Below are positions 33,001 through 41,645 of a stretch of 42,243 bases of DNA, piece by piece. The translations under genes were made by a program, and so were the position numbers. The notes beneath the pieces are model-generated. The model searched no databases, was not told the origin of the DNA, and saw only the letters and a list, made by a program, of their open reading frames with translations. This stretch comes from Gemmatimonadota bacterium (GTDB taxonomy: Bacteria; Gemmatimonadota; Gemmatimonadetes; Gemmatimonadales; GWC2-71-9). Positions within the stretch are counted from its first letter, which is position 1. Each line of letters starts with the position of its first letter. Location of the stretch: the NCBI GenBank assembly GCA_003222155.1, contig QHUU01000081.1:1-42243 (forward strand), in the 5' to 3' direction.

Positions 33001-34253
33001 AACCTCATCGTCGCCTTGGCCACGCCACCTACGAGGTCGACGTGCGTTGGCAAGGGTACCCCCGGCTGCGGCTGGCTTGCGGCACGACTAACAAAGCACG
33101 CGCTGTCGCTATGTGCCGGACCCTCGCCGCCCTCCGCGACGCAGGGCGGCGCGATCTGCTGGGTCTGCTCGCCCAGCATCGGCTGAGGCTCGCCGATGTC
33201 CACGACGCCTTTCTCAGCGATCCCGGCGCGATCGAGCACCTAAAAGCCAAGGCCGTAAGCCCGCGCTTGGGCGACTTGGTCGAGCGTTGGTTAGGCTGGC
33301 TCGCATCGCCGGCTGGTATCAGCCCTCGCACCCGACGAAAGTACTCTGAGAAGACACGCCGGCAGTACGAGGGAAGCTGGAACGGGTTCTTCTCAGTCTT
33401 GGCCTGCGGGCCCGACGCCCGCTTAGCCGACGTCAACCGCGGCTTTGTCCTCGAATACCGGCGCTTGCGCGCGCGTGCGACCGGTGGGAAGCGCCGCAAG
33501 ACCATGCCGGGCCGCTCCGTTAGCGCAGCGACCCTTAATCGTGATTTCGCAGCCCTGGGCGCGTTCCTGACGTGGCTGAGAGACATCGAAGGCGTCGCCA
33601 TCGAGCGGCCGCCGTTACCGCGTGAGCGAGAGTCGAAGGGGCGTGAACGCTGGCTCTCAGCTGAAGAGTTGGCGACGTTCCAGCACGCCTGTCCGGAGGA
33701 ATGGTGGCCCTTCTTCGCAACGCTGTTCTATACCGGGGCGCGACTGGGAGAAGTGCAGGGGCTGCGCGGGGCCGATGTCCTACTCTCGGCAAGACGGATC
33801 TCGATCCATGAAGCGGACCGGCGGGTTAAGACGAAGGAAGCCGTGCGCGACCTACCGATCGCCGGGCCTTTGGAGCGCGCTCTCGGGAAGCACCTGGCGC
33901 GTGTCGCCCCGGGGCCAAACGACCTCGTTTTCGGAGACGAGTTCCAGCGGTACGGCATCGTCCGATACGTGTGGGACGCGACCTGCAGGGCAGCTGGCAT
34001 CTCGGGAGCGCGGCCGCACGATGCGCGGCATACGTTCGCCGTACATGCCGCGCAGGCTGGGGTGCCGATCGTTCGGATGCAGAAGCTTCTCGGCCACGCC
34101 ACCGCCACAATGACCCCGCGTTATATGAAGCACGCTCCGGAAGCGTTTCTCGACGAAGACGCAGCCAGTGTGGCGGCGCACCTCGGCGGGGCCAAGAATG
34201 CCGAAGCGGAAGCTCGCGTCACAGCGGCACGCCGCGAGTTGAAGCAGGCCTAA
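32997..34253 (+). CDS. int: Tyrosine recombinase / integrase
   Basis: A 418-residue integrase that would catalyse insertion into tRNA-Lys. The start is GTG at 32997, overlapping the xis-like stop (GTGA), with a GGAGG site. The N-terminal part (about 60-220) is a SAM-like core-binding domain (WLASPAGISPRTRRKYSEKTRRQ). The catalytic domain has the box I Arg (FYTGARLGEVQGLRGADV), Lys (RRVKTKEAVRDLPI), box II HxxR (PHDARHTFAVHAA), the box II His in LGHATATMTPRY and the nucleophile Tyr in PRYMKH. All residues are present, so it is probably active. It is coupled with mobA and the xis-like gene. Confidence 0.93.
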   Translation: MKPHRRLGHATYEVDVRWQGYPRLRLACGTTNKARAVAMCRTLAALRDAGRRDLLGLLAQHRLRLADVHDAFLSDPGAIEHLKAKAVSPRLGDLVERWLGWLASPAGISPRTRRKYSEKTRRQYEGSWNGFFSVLACGPDARLADVNRGFVLEYRRLRARATGGKRRKTMPGRSVSAATLNRDFAALGAFLTWLRDIEGVAIERPPLPRERESKGRERWLSAEELATFQHACPEEWWPFFATLFYTGARLGEVQGLRGADVLLSARRISIHEADRRVKTKEAVRDLPIAGPLERALGKHLARVAPGPNDLVFGDEFQRYGIVRYVWDATCRAAGISGARPHDARHTFAVHAAQAGVPIVRMQKLLGHATATMTPRYMKHAPEAFLDEDAASVAAHLGGAKNAEAEARVTAARRELKQA

Positions 34254-34541
34254 GTCGCGATCAGAGGGAACGCGCACTCTCGCGGAACACGACGGAGCCA
34301 GTCGAAAGGACGTCTTGATTTGTGCTCGAAGAAGCTAGCCGAGCTGGCACGGGGTGACTGAAAAAAGTAGGGATGTTGCTGGTTAAGAGTAGCAAAGCGG
34401 CGGCCGCGACCCCCCGTTCGGCGTTTCACGCCATTCGGCAGCTGGGCTGGGACGGGAGTTGGTCCAGGGTTTGAGTCGGTGCGGAGAGCGATCCGGGGGC
34501 GTTGGGCCCCAACGCGCTTGCCTACCTCTTGGAGACGAGCT
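34254..34541. other. Intergenic stretch after the integrase
   Basis: These 288 bases between the integrase stop and the lipoprotein start hold no recognisable gene, tRNA or repeat. A good ribosome site (GGAGACGAGCT) lies at the right end for the next gene. Confidence 0.5.
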
Positions 34542-35366
34542 ATGCGCCTGACCTGCACGCGCCTCTTGTTGCTTTGCCTTGTCCCGGCCTGCCAGGCGCC
34601 CGACTTAGACACCTTTGCGAAGGAGCACACCACGCGCGAAGAGCGAGCGTTCGGACAGAGGGACCTAGAGCTGCTCTCCACCGCCCAGGTCGACTCAGCC
34701 GTCGGCCTACTCGCCACGGACCTGCGGAGCGACACGGTGGTCCGCGCCCTCCAGCAAGTCGGCGCACTGCTGCGAGAAGCGCGCCTCGACTCGCTGCACG
34801 TGATTGGGGTCAACGTCAACAACGTCGGGAATGATGTCCACGAGCTGAATCTCAGCTATGAAGTGACAACCACGCGCGGCCGCTGGCTTACGACCAACGT
34901 CGCGACTCGATCGGTACACGGCCGTGTGTCCGTCATCGGTGTCTCTGCCCATCCCATCCCCGGCCCTCTTGAGGAAATCAACACCTTCACGCTACGGGGG
35001 AAGCCCCTGGTCCACTACGTCATACTCGTCTTTGCAGCGCTTGTCCCGCTATTCATCTTGGGGGTCGAGGTCGTTTGCCTCCGCACGTCGGTCCGCCGCA
35101 GGTGGGCATGGATGCTGCTAATCCTGTTGGGCGGTCCTGTCACGGTGCTCAACTGGACCACTGGGGAAATGCACACCAACGAGTTCACTGTGCTGCTATT
35201 AGGCGCCGGGTGGTTTCGGGCGAGCGTGTACGGACCAGTGATCCTCCAGGTCGCGTTCCCCATTGGTGCTGCAATCTTCCTAGCGCGGCGCTACCAGCTC
35301 ATCCTGCAGGCCCGTCACACCACGAAGGCCGGGTACACCAAGCTCAATCTACCTGGGGGATCCTAG
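34542..35366 (+). CDS. Lipoprotein with C-terminal membrane helices
   Basis: A 274-residue protein of unknown family. The ATG at 34542 has a GGAG site and a lipoprotein signal (MRLTCTRLLLLCLVPAC, lipobox Cys 17). Residues about 20-155 are soluble and mixed alpha/beta (SAVGLLATDLRSDTVVRALQ, LSYEVTTTRGRWLTTNVATRSVHG). The C-terminal 120 residues hold four hydrophobic segments (YVILVFAALVPLFILGVEVV, WMLLILLGGPVTVLN, TVLLLGAGWFRASVYG, VILQVAFPIGAAIFLA). It is the last cargo gene before the right end. A longer frame from 34479 is less likely. Confidence 0.65.
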   Translation: MRLTCTRLLLLCLVPACQAPDLDTFAKEHTTREERAFGQRDLELLSTAQVDSAVGLLATDLRSDTVVRALQQVGALLREARLDSLHVIGVNVNNVGNDVHELNLSYEVTTTRGRWLTTNVATRSVHGRVSVIGVSAHPIPGPLEEINTFTLRGKPLVHYVILVFAALVPLFILGVEVVCLRTSVRRRWAWMLLILLGGPVTVLNWTTGEMHTNEFTVLLLGAGWFRASVYGPVILQVAFPIGAAIFLARRYQLILQARHTTKAGYTKLNLPGGS

Positions 35367-35524
35367 CTGGTCGGCCTTCGAGTGGTCCCGCCTCGCGCCT
35401 GCCTCCCACGTTCTGAAGATCTTTTTCCTGTATCCCTCCGGACTCGACGGAGGGGATGCGGTCGAGCGGGACGCGGGACCAACCCACGCCGGAGTGGAAA
35501 AGGGGCATGATCGCGGCCCGAAAG

Positions 35525-35543
35525 TGCCCGCATTTTTGCCCAC
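35525..35543 (+). repeat. 19-bp direct repeat, right copy
   Basis: A perfect copy of TGCCCGCATTTTTGCCCAC from 25432-25450, 117 bases inside the right crossover. The region 35367-35622 holds no gene; it has a weak hairpin (CCCTCCG...CGGAGGG near 35434-35455), this repeat and the tRNA-Lys promoter. Confidence 0.6.
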
Positions 35544-35582
35544 TCAGCTCGGGGCACGGATGGCGGCATGGGGCCCGCACCC

Positions 35583-35611
35583 TTGCGTAAGCTTTTCGGG
35601 CTGACGATCTT
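35583..35611 (+). promoter_or_regulatory. Element-borne tRNA-Lys promoter
   Basis: TTGCGT (35583-35588), 17 bases, GATCTT (35606-35611), then 11 bases to the tRNA start at 35623. The layout matches the tRNA-Glu promoter at 24891. Because it lies left of the crossover, it comes from the mobile element, so expression of tRNA-Lys now depends on the element. Confidence 0.55.
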
Positions 35612-35621
35612 CCGCCGCCCT

Positions 35622-35695
<74 letters not shown>

Positions 35696-35699
35696 TGCC

Positions 35700-35870
35700 T
35701 CACCACATCAGCGCCATCACGAGCAACCCGAGCCCCACGAGCAGATAGACGAACACGTACCGGCCGAGCGAGCGCATCGCCCGCCGCCGCCGGCGCGCGC
35801 GTCCGCGCCGGATCATGTGCGACTGATAGCGCACCAGGCGCAGCCATAGGGTCGGCGACGGTATGGTCAT
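35700..35870 (-). CDS. Small membrane protein
   Basis: A 56-residue frame from ATG 35870. The middle is strongly basic (HMIRRGRARRRRRAMRS) and the C-terminal 20 residues form one TM helix (YVFVYLLVGLGLLVMALMW). The arrangement is that of a single-pass protein with a cytoplasmic basic N-terminus. It lies between tRNA-Lys and the histidine kinase gene and reads towards the tRNA. No family known; a real gene is likely but not certain. Confidence 0.5.
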   Translation of the reverse strand: MTIPSPTLWLRLVRYQSHMIRRGRARRRRRAMRSLGRYVFVYLLVGLGLLVMALMW

Positions 35871-35920
35871 GCGCCTAGGATACGGGTCGCCGGTAGTCCC
35901 GGCAATCCCGGCCGGCGCGG

Positions 35921-37417
35921 TCACGCTGCGGCGGGGGTCCCTGCGGGGAGGGTGAAGAAGAACGTGGCGCCGCCGTCGACCTTCCCGTCCGCCCAGATGC
36001 GGCCGCCGTGGCGCTGGATGATGCGCTGCGCGAGGGCCAGCCCGACGCCGGTGCCCTCGAATTCGTCCGCCCGATGGAGCCGCTGAAACACCCCGAACAA
36101 CTTGTCGGCGTACCGCATGTCGAACCCCACGCCGTTGTCGCGCACGAAGTACACGACGGCCGGTCCCTCGCGCCGCGCCCCGACCTCGATCTGCGGATGG
36201 GGACGGGCGCGACTGAACTTGAAGGCGTTGCCGATGAGGTTCGTGAGCACCTGGCGCAGCAGTGTGCGATCTCCTCTGGCGGGAGGCAGGGGATCGACGA
36301 GGATGTCCATCCCCTCGGTCCCGGCGGACTTGCGCAGCTCGTCGACCACGGCCCGGGCCAGCTCCGTCATGTCCACCGGCTCGACGGACAAGGTCTGCCG
36401 GCCGAGGCGCGAGAAATTGAGCAACGCGTCGATCAGCTCGCCCCCGCGCTTGGCCGAGTCGCGGATGATGCCGAGAAACCGCTTGCCTTCGGCGTCGAGT
36501 GCGGCGGCGTAGTCCTCGAGCACCGCCTGCGCGTAGCCGTTGATGGCGCGCAGCGGGGCGCGCAGGTCGTGCGACACCGAGTAGCTGAACCGCTCGAGCT
36601 CGGCATGGGATTGGCCGAGCTGCTCTTCCGTGCGGCGCCGGGCGGTGAGGTCGCGCGTCACCTTGCCGAAGCCGATCAGGGTGCCGGCCGGGTCGCGAAT
36701 GGCGGTGATGACCGCGTCCGCCCAGAAACGATTGCCATCCTTGCGCACGCGCCACCCTTCGTCTTCCACCCGTCCGTCACGCACGGCGGTGTCCAGCTGC
36801 GCCTGCGGCTTGCCGTGCGCCACGTCTTCCGGCGGGTAGAAGACGGAGAAGTGCTGACCCAGGATCTCCTCCGCGGCGTACCCCTTGATCGCCTCGGCGC
36901 CGGCGTTCCAGCTCGCCACCCGCCCCGCCGGGTCGAGCACGAAGATGGCGTACTCCTTGACGCTCTCCACCAGCAGCCGGAACCGTTCCTCGCTCTCGTG
37001 TAACGCCTGCTCCGCGCGTCGGCGCTCCGTCGTATCGCGCGTCACCTTGGCGAACCCGATCACGGACCCGTCGGGGTCGCGCAGCGCCGTGATGACCACA
37101 TCCGCCCAGAACCGCGAGCCGTCCTGGCGCACCCGCCACCCTTCGTCTTCCACACGGCCGTCGCGCGCCGCCAGCGCAAGCATCCGCGCCGGCTTGCCCG
37201 CCTCCACCGCGTCATCCGGGTAGAAACAGGAGAAGTGCTTCCCGATGATGTCTTCCGCGCGATACCCCTTCAGACGCTCCGCGCCGGCGTTCCACGTCAG
37301 GACCCGCCCGGCGCCATCGAGCATGAAGATGGCGTAGTCGCGCACGCCCTCGACCAGCAGACGGAAAGTGTCCGGCGTTTCCCGGGTGGCGGCCACCGGC
37401 CGGTGGGGCGTGGTCAT
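35921..37417 (-). CDS. Sensor histidine kinase with tandem PAS domains
   Basis: A 498-residue cytoplasmic kinase. PAS1 (about 15-135) and PAS2 (about 140-260) are strikingly alike: DYAIFMLDGAGRVLTWNAGAE / EYAIFVLDPAGRVASWNAGAE, GRVEDEGWRVRQDGSRFWAD / GRVEDEGWRVRKDGNRFWAD and IGFAKVTRDTTERRRAE / IGFGKVTRDLTARRRTE. HisKA follows with the phospho-His in SVSHDLRAPLRAINGYA, then HATPase_c (N box LTNLIGNAFKFS, G1 VRDNGVGFDMRYADKLFGVF, G2 FEGTGVGLALAQRIIQRHGG). It belongs to the phytochrome-type kinase group by its catalytic core. I chose ATG 37417; the frame to 37552 overlaps the divergent murB. No response regulator is adjacent. Confidence 0.9.
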   Translation of the reverse strand: MTTPHRPVAATRETPDTFRLLVEGVRDYAIFMLDGAGRVLTWNAGAERLKGYRAEDIIGKHFSCFYPDDAVEAGKPARMLALAARDGRVEDEGWRVRQDGSRFWADVVITALRDPDGSVIGFAKVTRDTTERRRAEQALHESEERFRLLVESVKEYAIFVLDPAGRVASWNAGAEAIKGYAAEEILGQHFSVFYPPEDVAHGKPQAQLDTAVRDGRVEDEGWRVRKDGNRFWADAVITAIRDPAGTLIGFGKVTRDLTARRRTEEQLGQSHAELERFSYSVSHDLRAPLRAINGYAQAVLEDYAAALDAEGKRFLGIIRDSAKRGGELIDALLNFSRLGRQTLSVEPVDMTELARAVVDELRKSAGTEGMDILVDPLPPARGDRTLLRQVLTNLIGNAFKFSRARPHPQIEVGARREGPAVVYFVRDNGVGFDMRYADKLFGVFQRLHRADEFEGTGVGLALAQRIIQRHGGRIWADGKVDGGATFFFTLPAGTPAAA

Positions 37418-37518
37418 GAGGGAGAAGGTCAGCGTGGCATAGATTTCGTGCAAGTGCGTTCTGTTATGAGAGCCCGTCGCGCCCCCGCCACAACGAGCGA
37501 CCTCAGGGAGGCCGAGCC

Positions 37519-38592
37519 GTGAACCTGCGCGAAAACGTGCGCCTCGCTCCATATACGACGCTCGAGCTGGGTGGACCCGCTCGCTATTTCGTGGAGTGCG
37601 CCAGCGAGTCGGAGGTGCGCGCAGCGCTCGCGCACGCCGCGGCGCACGAGCTGCCGGTGTTCGTGCTGGGGGGCGGCAGCAACGTGGTCTTCGCCGACGA
37701 GGGTTTTCGCGGTCTCGTGCTGCACGTCGCGATCGGTCGCGATCAGGGCATCGCGTTTGGCGAGCGCGACGCGGCCGCGCCGGAAATCAGCGCCGGAGCC
37801 GGCGCCGATTGGGATACGCTGGTGCGCGGGGCGGTGGAGCGCGGCTGGACCGGCGTCGAATGTCTGTCGGGCATCCCCGGCAGCGTCGGCGGCACGCCGA
37901 TTCAGAATGTCGGGGCGTACGGGCAGGAGATCGCCGAGACGCTGGTGCGGGTCACATGCCTCGATCGCGCGACGCTCGAGCGCCGGACCTTCACGGCGCG
38001 CGAATGCGAGTTCGGGTACCGCGACAGCCGGTTCAAGCGGCGCGACCGGGGCCGCTACGTGGTGCTCGACGTCACGCTGCAGCTGCGGCGGGACACGCCC
38101 CCGCGCGTGCGCTATCCGGAGCTGCGCGACGCGGTCACGCGCGCCGGCTCCCTCGACGCCGCCGCGCCGGCGGACGCCGTGCGGTTGGTGCGCCAAACGG
38201 TGCTGGCGCTGCGCCGCTCCAAGTCGATGGTGCTCGATGCGGCCGATCCCAACGCCCGCTCCGCGGGCTCGTTCTTCATGAATCCGGTGCTATCGCGGGC
38301 GGCGTTCGCCGAGCTCGAGCAACGGTGGCACAGCACAGGGGGAGCGGGCGCGATTCCCAGCTTTGCGGCGGGCGACGCGGTGAAGGTGCCGGCGGCGTGG
38401 CTCGTCGAGCGGGCCGGGTTTGTAAAGGGCTACCGACGGGGCGGCGCGGGGGTGTCGGGGCGCCACGCGCTCGCGCTCGTGAATCTGGGCGGGACGAGCG
38501 CCGAGCTGCTGGCGCTCGCTGAAGCGATCCGCGCCGGTGTGAAGGGACGCTTCGGGATCACACTTGAATGCGAGCCGGAGGTGGTGCGCTGA
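37519..38592 (+). CDS. murB: UDP-N-acetylenolpyruvoylglucosamine reductase
   Basis: A 357-residue FAD enzyme of peptidoglycan synthesis: it reduces UDP-GlcNAc-enolpyruvate to UDP-MurNAc with NADPH in the cytoplasm. The FAD-binding part is clear (LAPYTTLELGGPARYFVE, VFVLGGGSNVVFADEGFRGLVLH, GIPGSVGGTPIQNVGAYGQEI). The catalytic Arg lies in YRDSRFK, the Ser proton donor in NARSAGSFFMNP and the Glu near the end (ITLECEPEV). The presence of the extra loop between the domains fits type I MurB. GTG start at 37519 with a GGGAGG site. It converges on the next gene. Confidence 0.95.
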   Translation: MNLRENVRLAPYTTLELGGPARYFVECASESEVRAALAHAAAHELPVFVLGGGSNVVFADEGFRGLVLHVAIGRDQGIAFGERDAAAPEISAGAGADWDTLVRGAVERGWTGVECLSGIPGSVGGTPIQNVGAYGQEIAETLVRVTCLDRATLERRTFTARECEFGYRDSRFKRRDRGRYVVLDVTLQLRRDTPPRVRYPELRDAVTRAGSLDAAAPADAVRLVRQTVLALRRSKSMVLDAADPNARSAGSFFMNPVLSRAAFAELEQRWHSTGGAGAIPSFAAGDAVKVPAAWLVERAGFVKGYRRGGAGVSGRHALALVNLGGTSAELLALAEAIRAGVKGRFGITLECEPEVVR

Positions 38593-38599
38593 ACCGCGT

Positions 38600-39829
38600 C
38601 TACTTCTTGCCGGCTACCTTGCCGAGGGCCCCGATCAAGTCGCTGAAGTCGTACGGCTTCATGACGGACGGCTGGCCGCACTCGTCCAAGAAGCGGCGGG
38701 TCTCGTCGCGCGCGCGGTCGCCCGTGACGAACACGAAGCGCTCCGCCAGCTGGGGCCGCTGCTCGCGCAGCTGCTCGTACAGCGCGCGGCCGCCCAGCCG
38801 GGGCATCTGCAGATCGGTCACCACGGCGTCGAAGCGATCACTCGCAGGCCCGAGCCGCTCGATCGCCTCGAGACCGTTCTCGACCGCGACCACCTCGTGG
38901 CCCTCGCGCTCGAGCAACAGGCGCATCGCCTGGCGGTTCACGGCGTCGTCGTCCACGACGAGAATGCGGAGCTTGGGGAGCGACGGCGTGGCCGCCGTGG
39001 CGCGCGCCAGCGGCGCGAGCACGCTCTTGGGAAGCGTCACCACGACCTCGGCCCCGCCCGCCGGCCGCGGCCGCAGCCGCAGCGTGCCGCCCGACGACTG
39101 GGCCAGGGCGCGGGCCAGCGCGAACTCGATCTCGCCGCCTCCCGCGCTTTGCGTGAAGCGAAACGGCGTCACCAGCCGCTGCTCCGCCTCGACCGAGAGG
39201 GGAGTCCCCGAGTCCCACAACGAAATCGTGAGCGACGGCCCGCTCTCGCTCACGGCGATGCGCAGCTCGCGCGGGGGCTGACTGTCGCGCAGGCGACGGA
39301 GGGCGAAGTCGAGCAGCTTCATCAACATCTCGGTGAGCTGGGCCATGGGGCAGGCGACCATCGGCAGGTCGTGGGGGATGCTGCGCACCAGTTTCACCCC
39401 CAGCTCCTTCAGGGTCCCCTCCCGCTCGGCGAGCACCCCGTTCAAGACGATGGAGCAGTCCGACGGCTCGGCGGCGCCGATGGGATGCTGGGCCAGCTCG
39501 AGGAAATGCTGCGTGATCTCCGCGGCGCGGCGCACTTCGCCGTGCAGCATCATGAGGGCGCGGGCGCGCTCGGGGTCGAGCGGACTGCCGTGCAGCAGAT
39601 CCGCGAGCGCGCCGATCGCCGCGAGGCGGTTGTTGAGGGCGTTGAGGACGTTGGCGGAGCCCTCGTCGAGCACCACGTGCTGCACCTCGGGCGGAGCGAA
39701 GCGCTGCGCGGACGGCGGCGAAACCGCCGGCGTCGTGTTGGTCGTTTGCGCGGTACGCAGTCGACCGATCAACACGCCGATGAACGCACCGACCAGTGCC
39801 CCGAATCCGAACGCCACCCACAGTCCCAT
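38600..39829 (-). CDS. Degenerate histidine-kinase-like protein with receiver domain
   Basis: A 409-residue protein. A TM helix (LWVAFGFGALVGAFIGVLIG) comes first. The HisKA-like region reads NVLNALNNRLAAIGALADLL: the position of the phospho-His in 'H-x-L-N-N' is Asn63. The HATPase-like part is weak (LTEMLMKLLDFALRRLRDSQ at the N box, DSGTPLSVEAEQRL instead of D-x-G-x-G), with only a G2-like GGGEIEFALARALAQSSGG. The C-terminal receiver is intact (ILVVDDDAVNRQAM, phospho-Asp in VVTDLQMPRLGG, Thr in FVTGD, Lys in MKPYDF). It cannot autophosphorylate by itself as seen, so it may act as a pseudokinase that regulates or receives phosphate from another kinase. Confidence 0.8.
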   Translation of the reverse strand: MGLWVAFGFGALVGAFIGVLIGRLRTAQTTNTTPAVSPPSAQRFAPPEVQHVVLDEGSANVLNALNNRLAAIGALADLLHGSPLDPERARALMMLHGEVRRAAEITQHFLELAQHPIGAAEPSDCSIVLNGVLAEREGTLKELGVKLVRSIPHDLPMVACPMAQLTEMLMKLLDFALRRLRDSQPPRELRIAVSESGPSLTISLWDSGTPLSVEAEQRLVTPFRFTQSAGGGEIEFALARALAQSSGGTLRLRPRPAGGAEVVVTLPKSVLAPLARATAATPSLPKLRILVVDDDAVNRQAMRLLLEREGHEVVAVENGLEAIERLGPASDRFDAVVTDLQMPRLGGRALYEQLREQRPQLAERFVFVTGDRARDETRRFLDECGQPSVMKPYDFSDLIGALGKVAGKK

Positions 39830-39955
39830 TGGAGCACCAATCTAGTGCAGGTGGGCGCGACGCGCCGCCGGGGGCGTGCCTGGCGGGCGTGATCGGGCCC
39901 ACGGTTGCCCCCTCCGGCCCGGGATTCTAGCTTATTCTTCACGTTTGTTGGGCCC

Positions 39956-40037
39956 GCCCTGGTGGTGAAACTGGTAGACACGCTGTCTTGAGGGGGCAGT
40001 GCCGCAAGGCGTCCCGGTTCGAATCCGGGCCAGGGCA
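39956..40037 (+). tRNA. tRNA-Leu (anticodon GAG)
   Basis: Acceptor GCCCTGG pairs with CCAGGGC, D arm TGGTGAAACTGGTAGACAC, anticodon stem CTGTC/GGCAG with loop TTGAGGG (anticodon GAG), a long variable arm (TGCCGCAAGGCG) as in class II tRNA-Leu, T arm CCCGG-TTCGAAT-CCGGG and discriminator A. CCA is not encoded. A weak TTGCCC/TAGCTT promoter pair lies about 50 bases upstream. Confidence 0.95.
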
Positions 40038-40094
40038 TTTTCCGAGACTCCCAAATCCGAGCACAACCCGCCGCCGTACCGGCGCCCGTCGTAC

Positions 40095-41645
40095 CTAGTG
40101 CCGTTCCAACCTGATCGGGATGGCCTCGGACTTCAGGTACGCGTGATGGTCGTGGCTGAGAGCGCCCTGAGGCAGCCAGTGCCACAGGGGCCCGAGGTCG
40201 CGGCGCACCTGGTTCTCATAGAACGCCGGGAGCTCGGTGGTGGCCCGGTCGAAATAGCCCCGCAGCTGCGGGTCGGTATCGAGCCGCCGGCGCACCTCGC
40301 TGTGATACCGGATCCGGCCGAACCCCTCGGACGATACGGCGCGCACCACGTTCATCCAGCGCGGGATCGGGGCGCGGGTCGCCCGGAAGCGCCGCACGAT
40401 CGCCCGCCGCGAGAAGGTGTAGCGGGTGAGGTCGATCACGTGGTCGTAGAACTCCTGCCAGGAATAGTTCTGCGGCTTCACGTTCATCGCGTGGTTGTTG
40501 TCCAGGAAGTGAAACGGGAACGGCAGCACGCGATCGCTCCGCTGATACTGCAAATTGAGCGGCGCCGCCCGGCCGAATGCGGAGAGCAGTGAATACCCGG
40601 GGAAGGCGCCCGGCGTGAGATCGACGAACCGCTTGGTGAGCTCGAACGGCTCGGGGCCCCGGTCCGAGTCGAGGCCGAGCACGAAGTTGGTCTGCACGTA
40701 GGGGATGTGGCGCAGGATCATGTTCACGTGCTCGGACACCTGCTCGACCTTGGCGTGCCCCTCCACCTTGCCGGTTTTCGATTTGTTGCCGAGATCGAAC
40801 CACGACTCCACGCCCGGGAGCAGCGCCTTGAACCCGTTGCGCTTGAGGCGGATCACGTGCGGCTCCGACAAGAGCGACAGGCTGCTCTCGGCGATGAAAT
40901 CGATGCTCCCGGGCGGGGCCGCCGCTTCGATCGCGTCGAGGAACTCGTCGAACCGGACGCCGAAATTGGGATCGTGCCAGCCGACGCGCGGCCGGCGCAG
41001 CTGCTGCCGCAGAAACCGCAGGTCCTCCTGCAGCACGTCCAGGTCCAGCTGTTGATAGGGGACGACCGAGTCGATGCAGAAGCTGCAGGTATACGGGCAG
41101 CCGAGGCTGCCGAGCATCGGGACGATTTTGAACAGGGGCGCTTTCTTGAGGGTCGGGGCGATGAACTTCCAACGCTCGCGCACGCCGGGGAGCGCAGCCG
41201 GTTGCCGCCCGGCCGCCAGGTGGCGGCCGTCGGGGCGGTGCGGCGCGCAGTCATCCAGGATTTCGCGCACCACGGTCCGGTCGGTGAAACCGAGCACGTA
41301 GTCGAAATACTGCCGGGCGTCTTCGGGATAGCAGCGTGCGTGTGGGCCGCCCAGCACGGTGACCGCGCCGCGCGAGCGGAACAGATTGCTGAGCGAATAG
41401 GCCAGCAGGGCGGCTTCAGTGAACGCCCCGATGAATACGAGATCGACGTCGGCGGGCAGCTCGCGGACGAGGTCCTCGAAGCCGGTGTAGCAGACGAAGG
41501 TGACCTCGTGCCCCTCCGCCTCGCACCACACGCCGACCACCTGCGGCATGATGCTCGCGAGGTTGGCGTGCATGATGCGCGCGTACAGGGCGCGCGTGGG
41601 GCCTCTCGTTACGAGATCGACGATGCCGACGCGGAGCTTACGCAC
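40095..41645 (-). CDS. B12-binding-domain radical SAM protein
   Basis: A 516-residue enzyme. The N-terminal ~140 residues form a Rossmann-type cobalamin-binding-like domain (DVDLVFIGAFTEAALLAYSLSNLFRSRGAVTVLGGPHARCYPED); the classical DxHxxG base-off motif is not evident. The radical SAM core starts near 165 with the 4Fe-4S motif Cys183-x3-Cys187-x2-Cys190 (LGCPYTCSFC), followed by the usual barrel segments (IDFIAESSLSLLSEPHVIRLKRNGFKALLPGVESW, YVQTNFVLGLDSDRGPE). The last ~130 residues are helical and unlike named families. This architecture is common in methylases and modifying enzymes for lipids or natural products; the substrate is unknown. Confidence 0.88.
   Translation of the reverse strand: MRKLRVGIVDLVTRGPTRALYARIMHANLASIMPQVVGVWCEAEGHEVTFVCYTGFEDLVRELPADVDLVFIGAFTEAALLAYSLSNLFRSRGAVTVLGGPHARCYPEDARQYFDYVLGFTDRTVVREILDDCAPHRPDGRHLAAGRQPAALPGVRERWKFIAPTLKKAPLFKIVPMLGSLGCPYTCSFCIDSVVPYQQLDLDVLQEDLRFLRQQLRRPRVGWHDPNFGVRFDEFLDAIEAAAPPGSIDFIAESSLSLLSEPHVIRLKRNGFKALLPGVESWFDLGNKSKTGKVEGHAKVEQVSEHVNMILRHIPYVQTNFVLGLDSDRGPEPFELTKRFVDLTPGAFPGYSLLSAFGRAAPLNLQYQRSDRVLPFPFHFLDNNHAMNVKPQNYSWQEFYDHVIDLTRYTFSRRAIVRRFRATRAPIPRWMNVVRAVSSEGFGRIRYHSEVRRRLDTDPQLRGYFDRATTELPAFYENQVRRDLGPLWHWLPQGALSHDHHAYLKSEAIPIRLERH

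Noticed and set aside
35700-36755. 351-residue minus frame running through the kinase gene
   Set aside because: Only its last 56 codons (35700-35870) look real; the upstream part is an out-of-frame reading of the PAS kinase.
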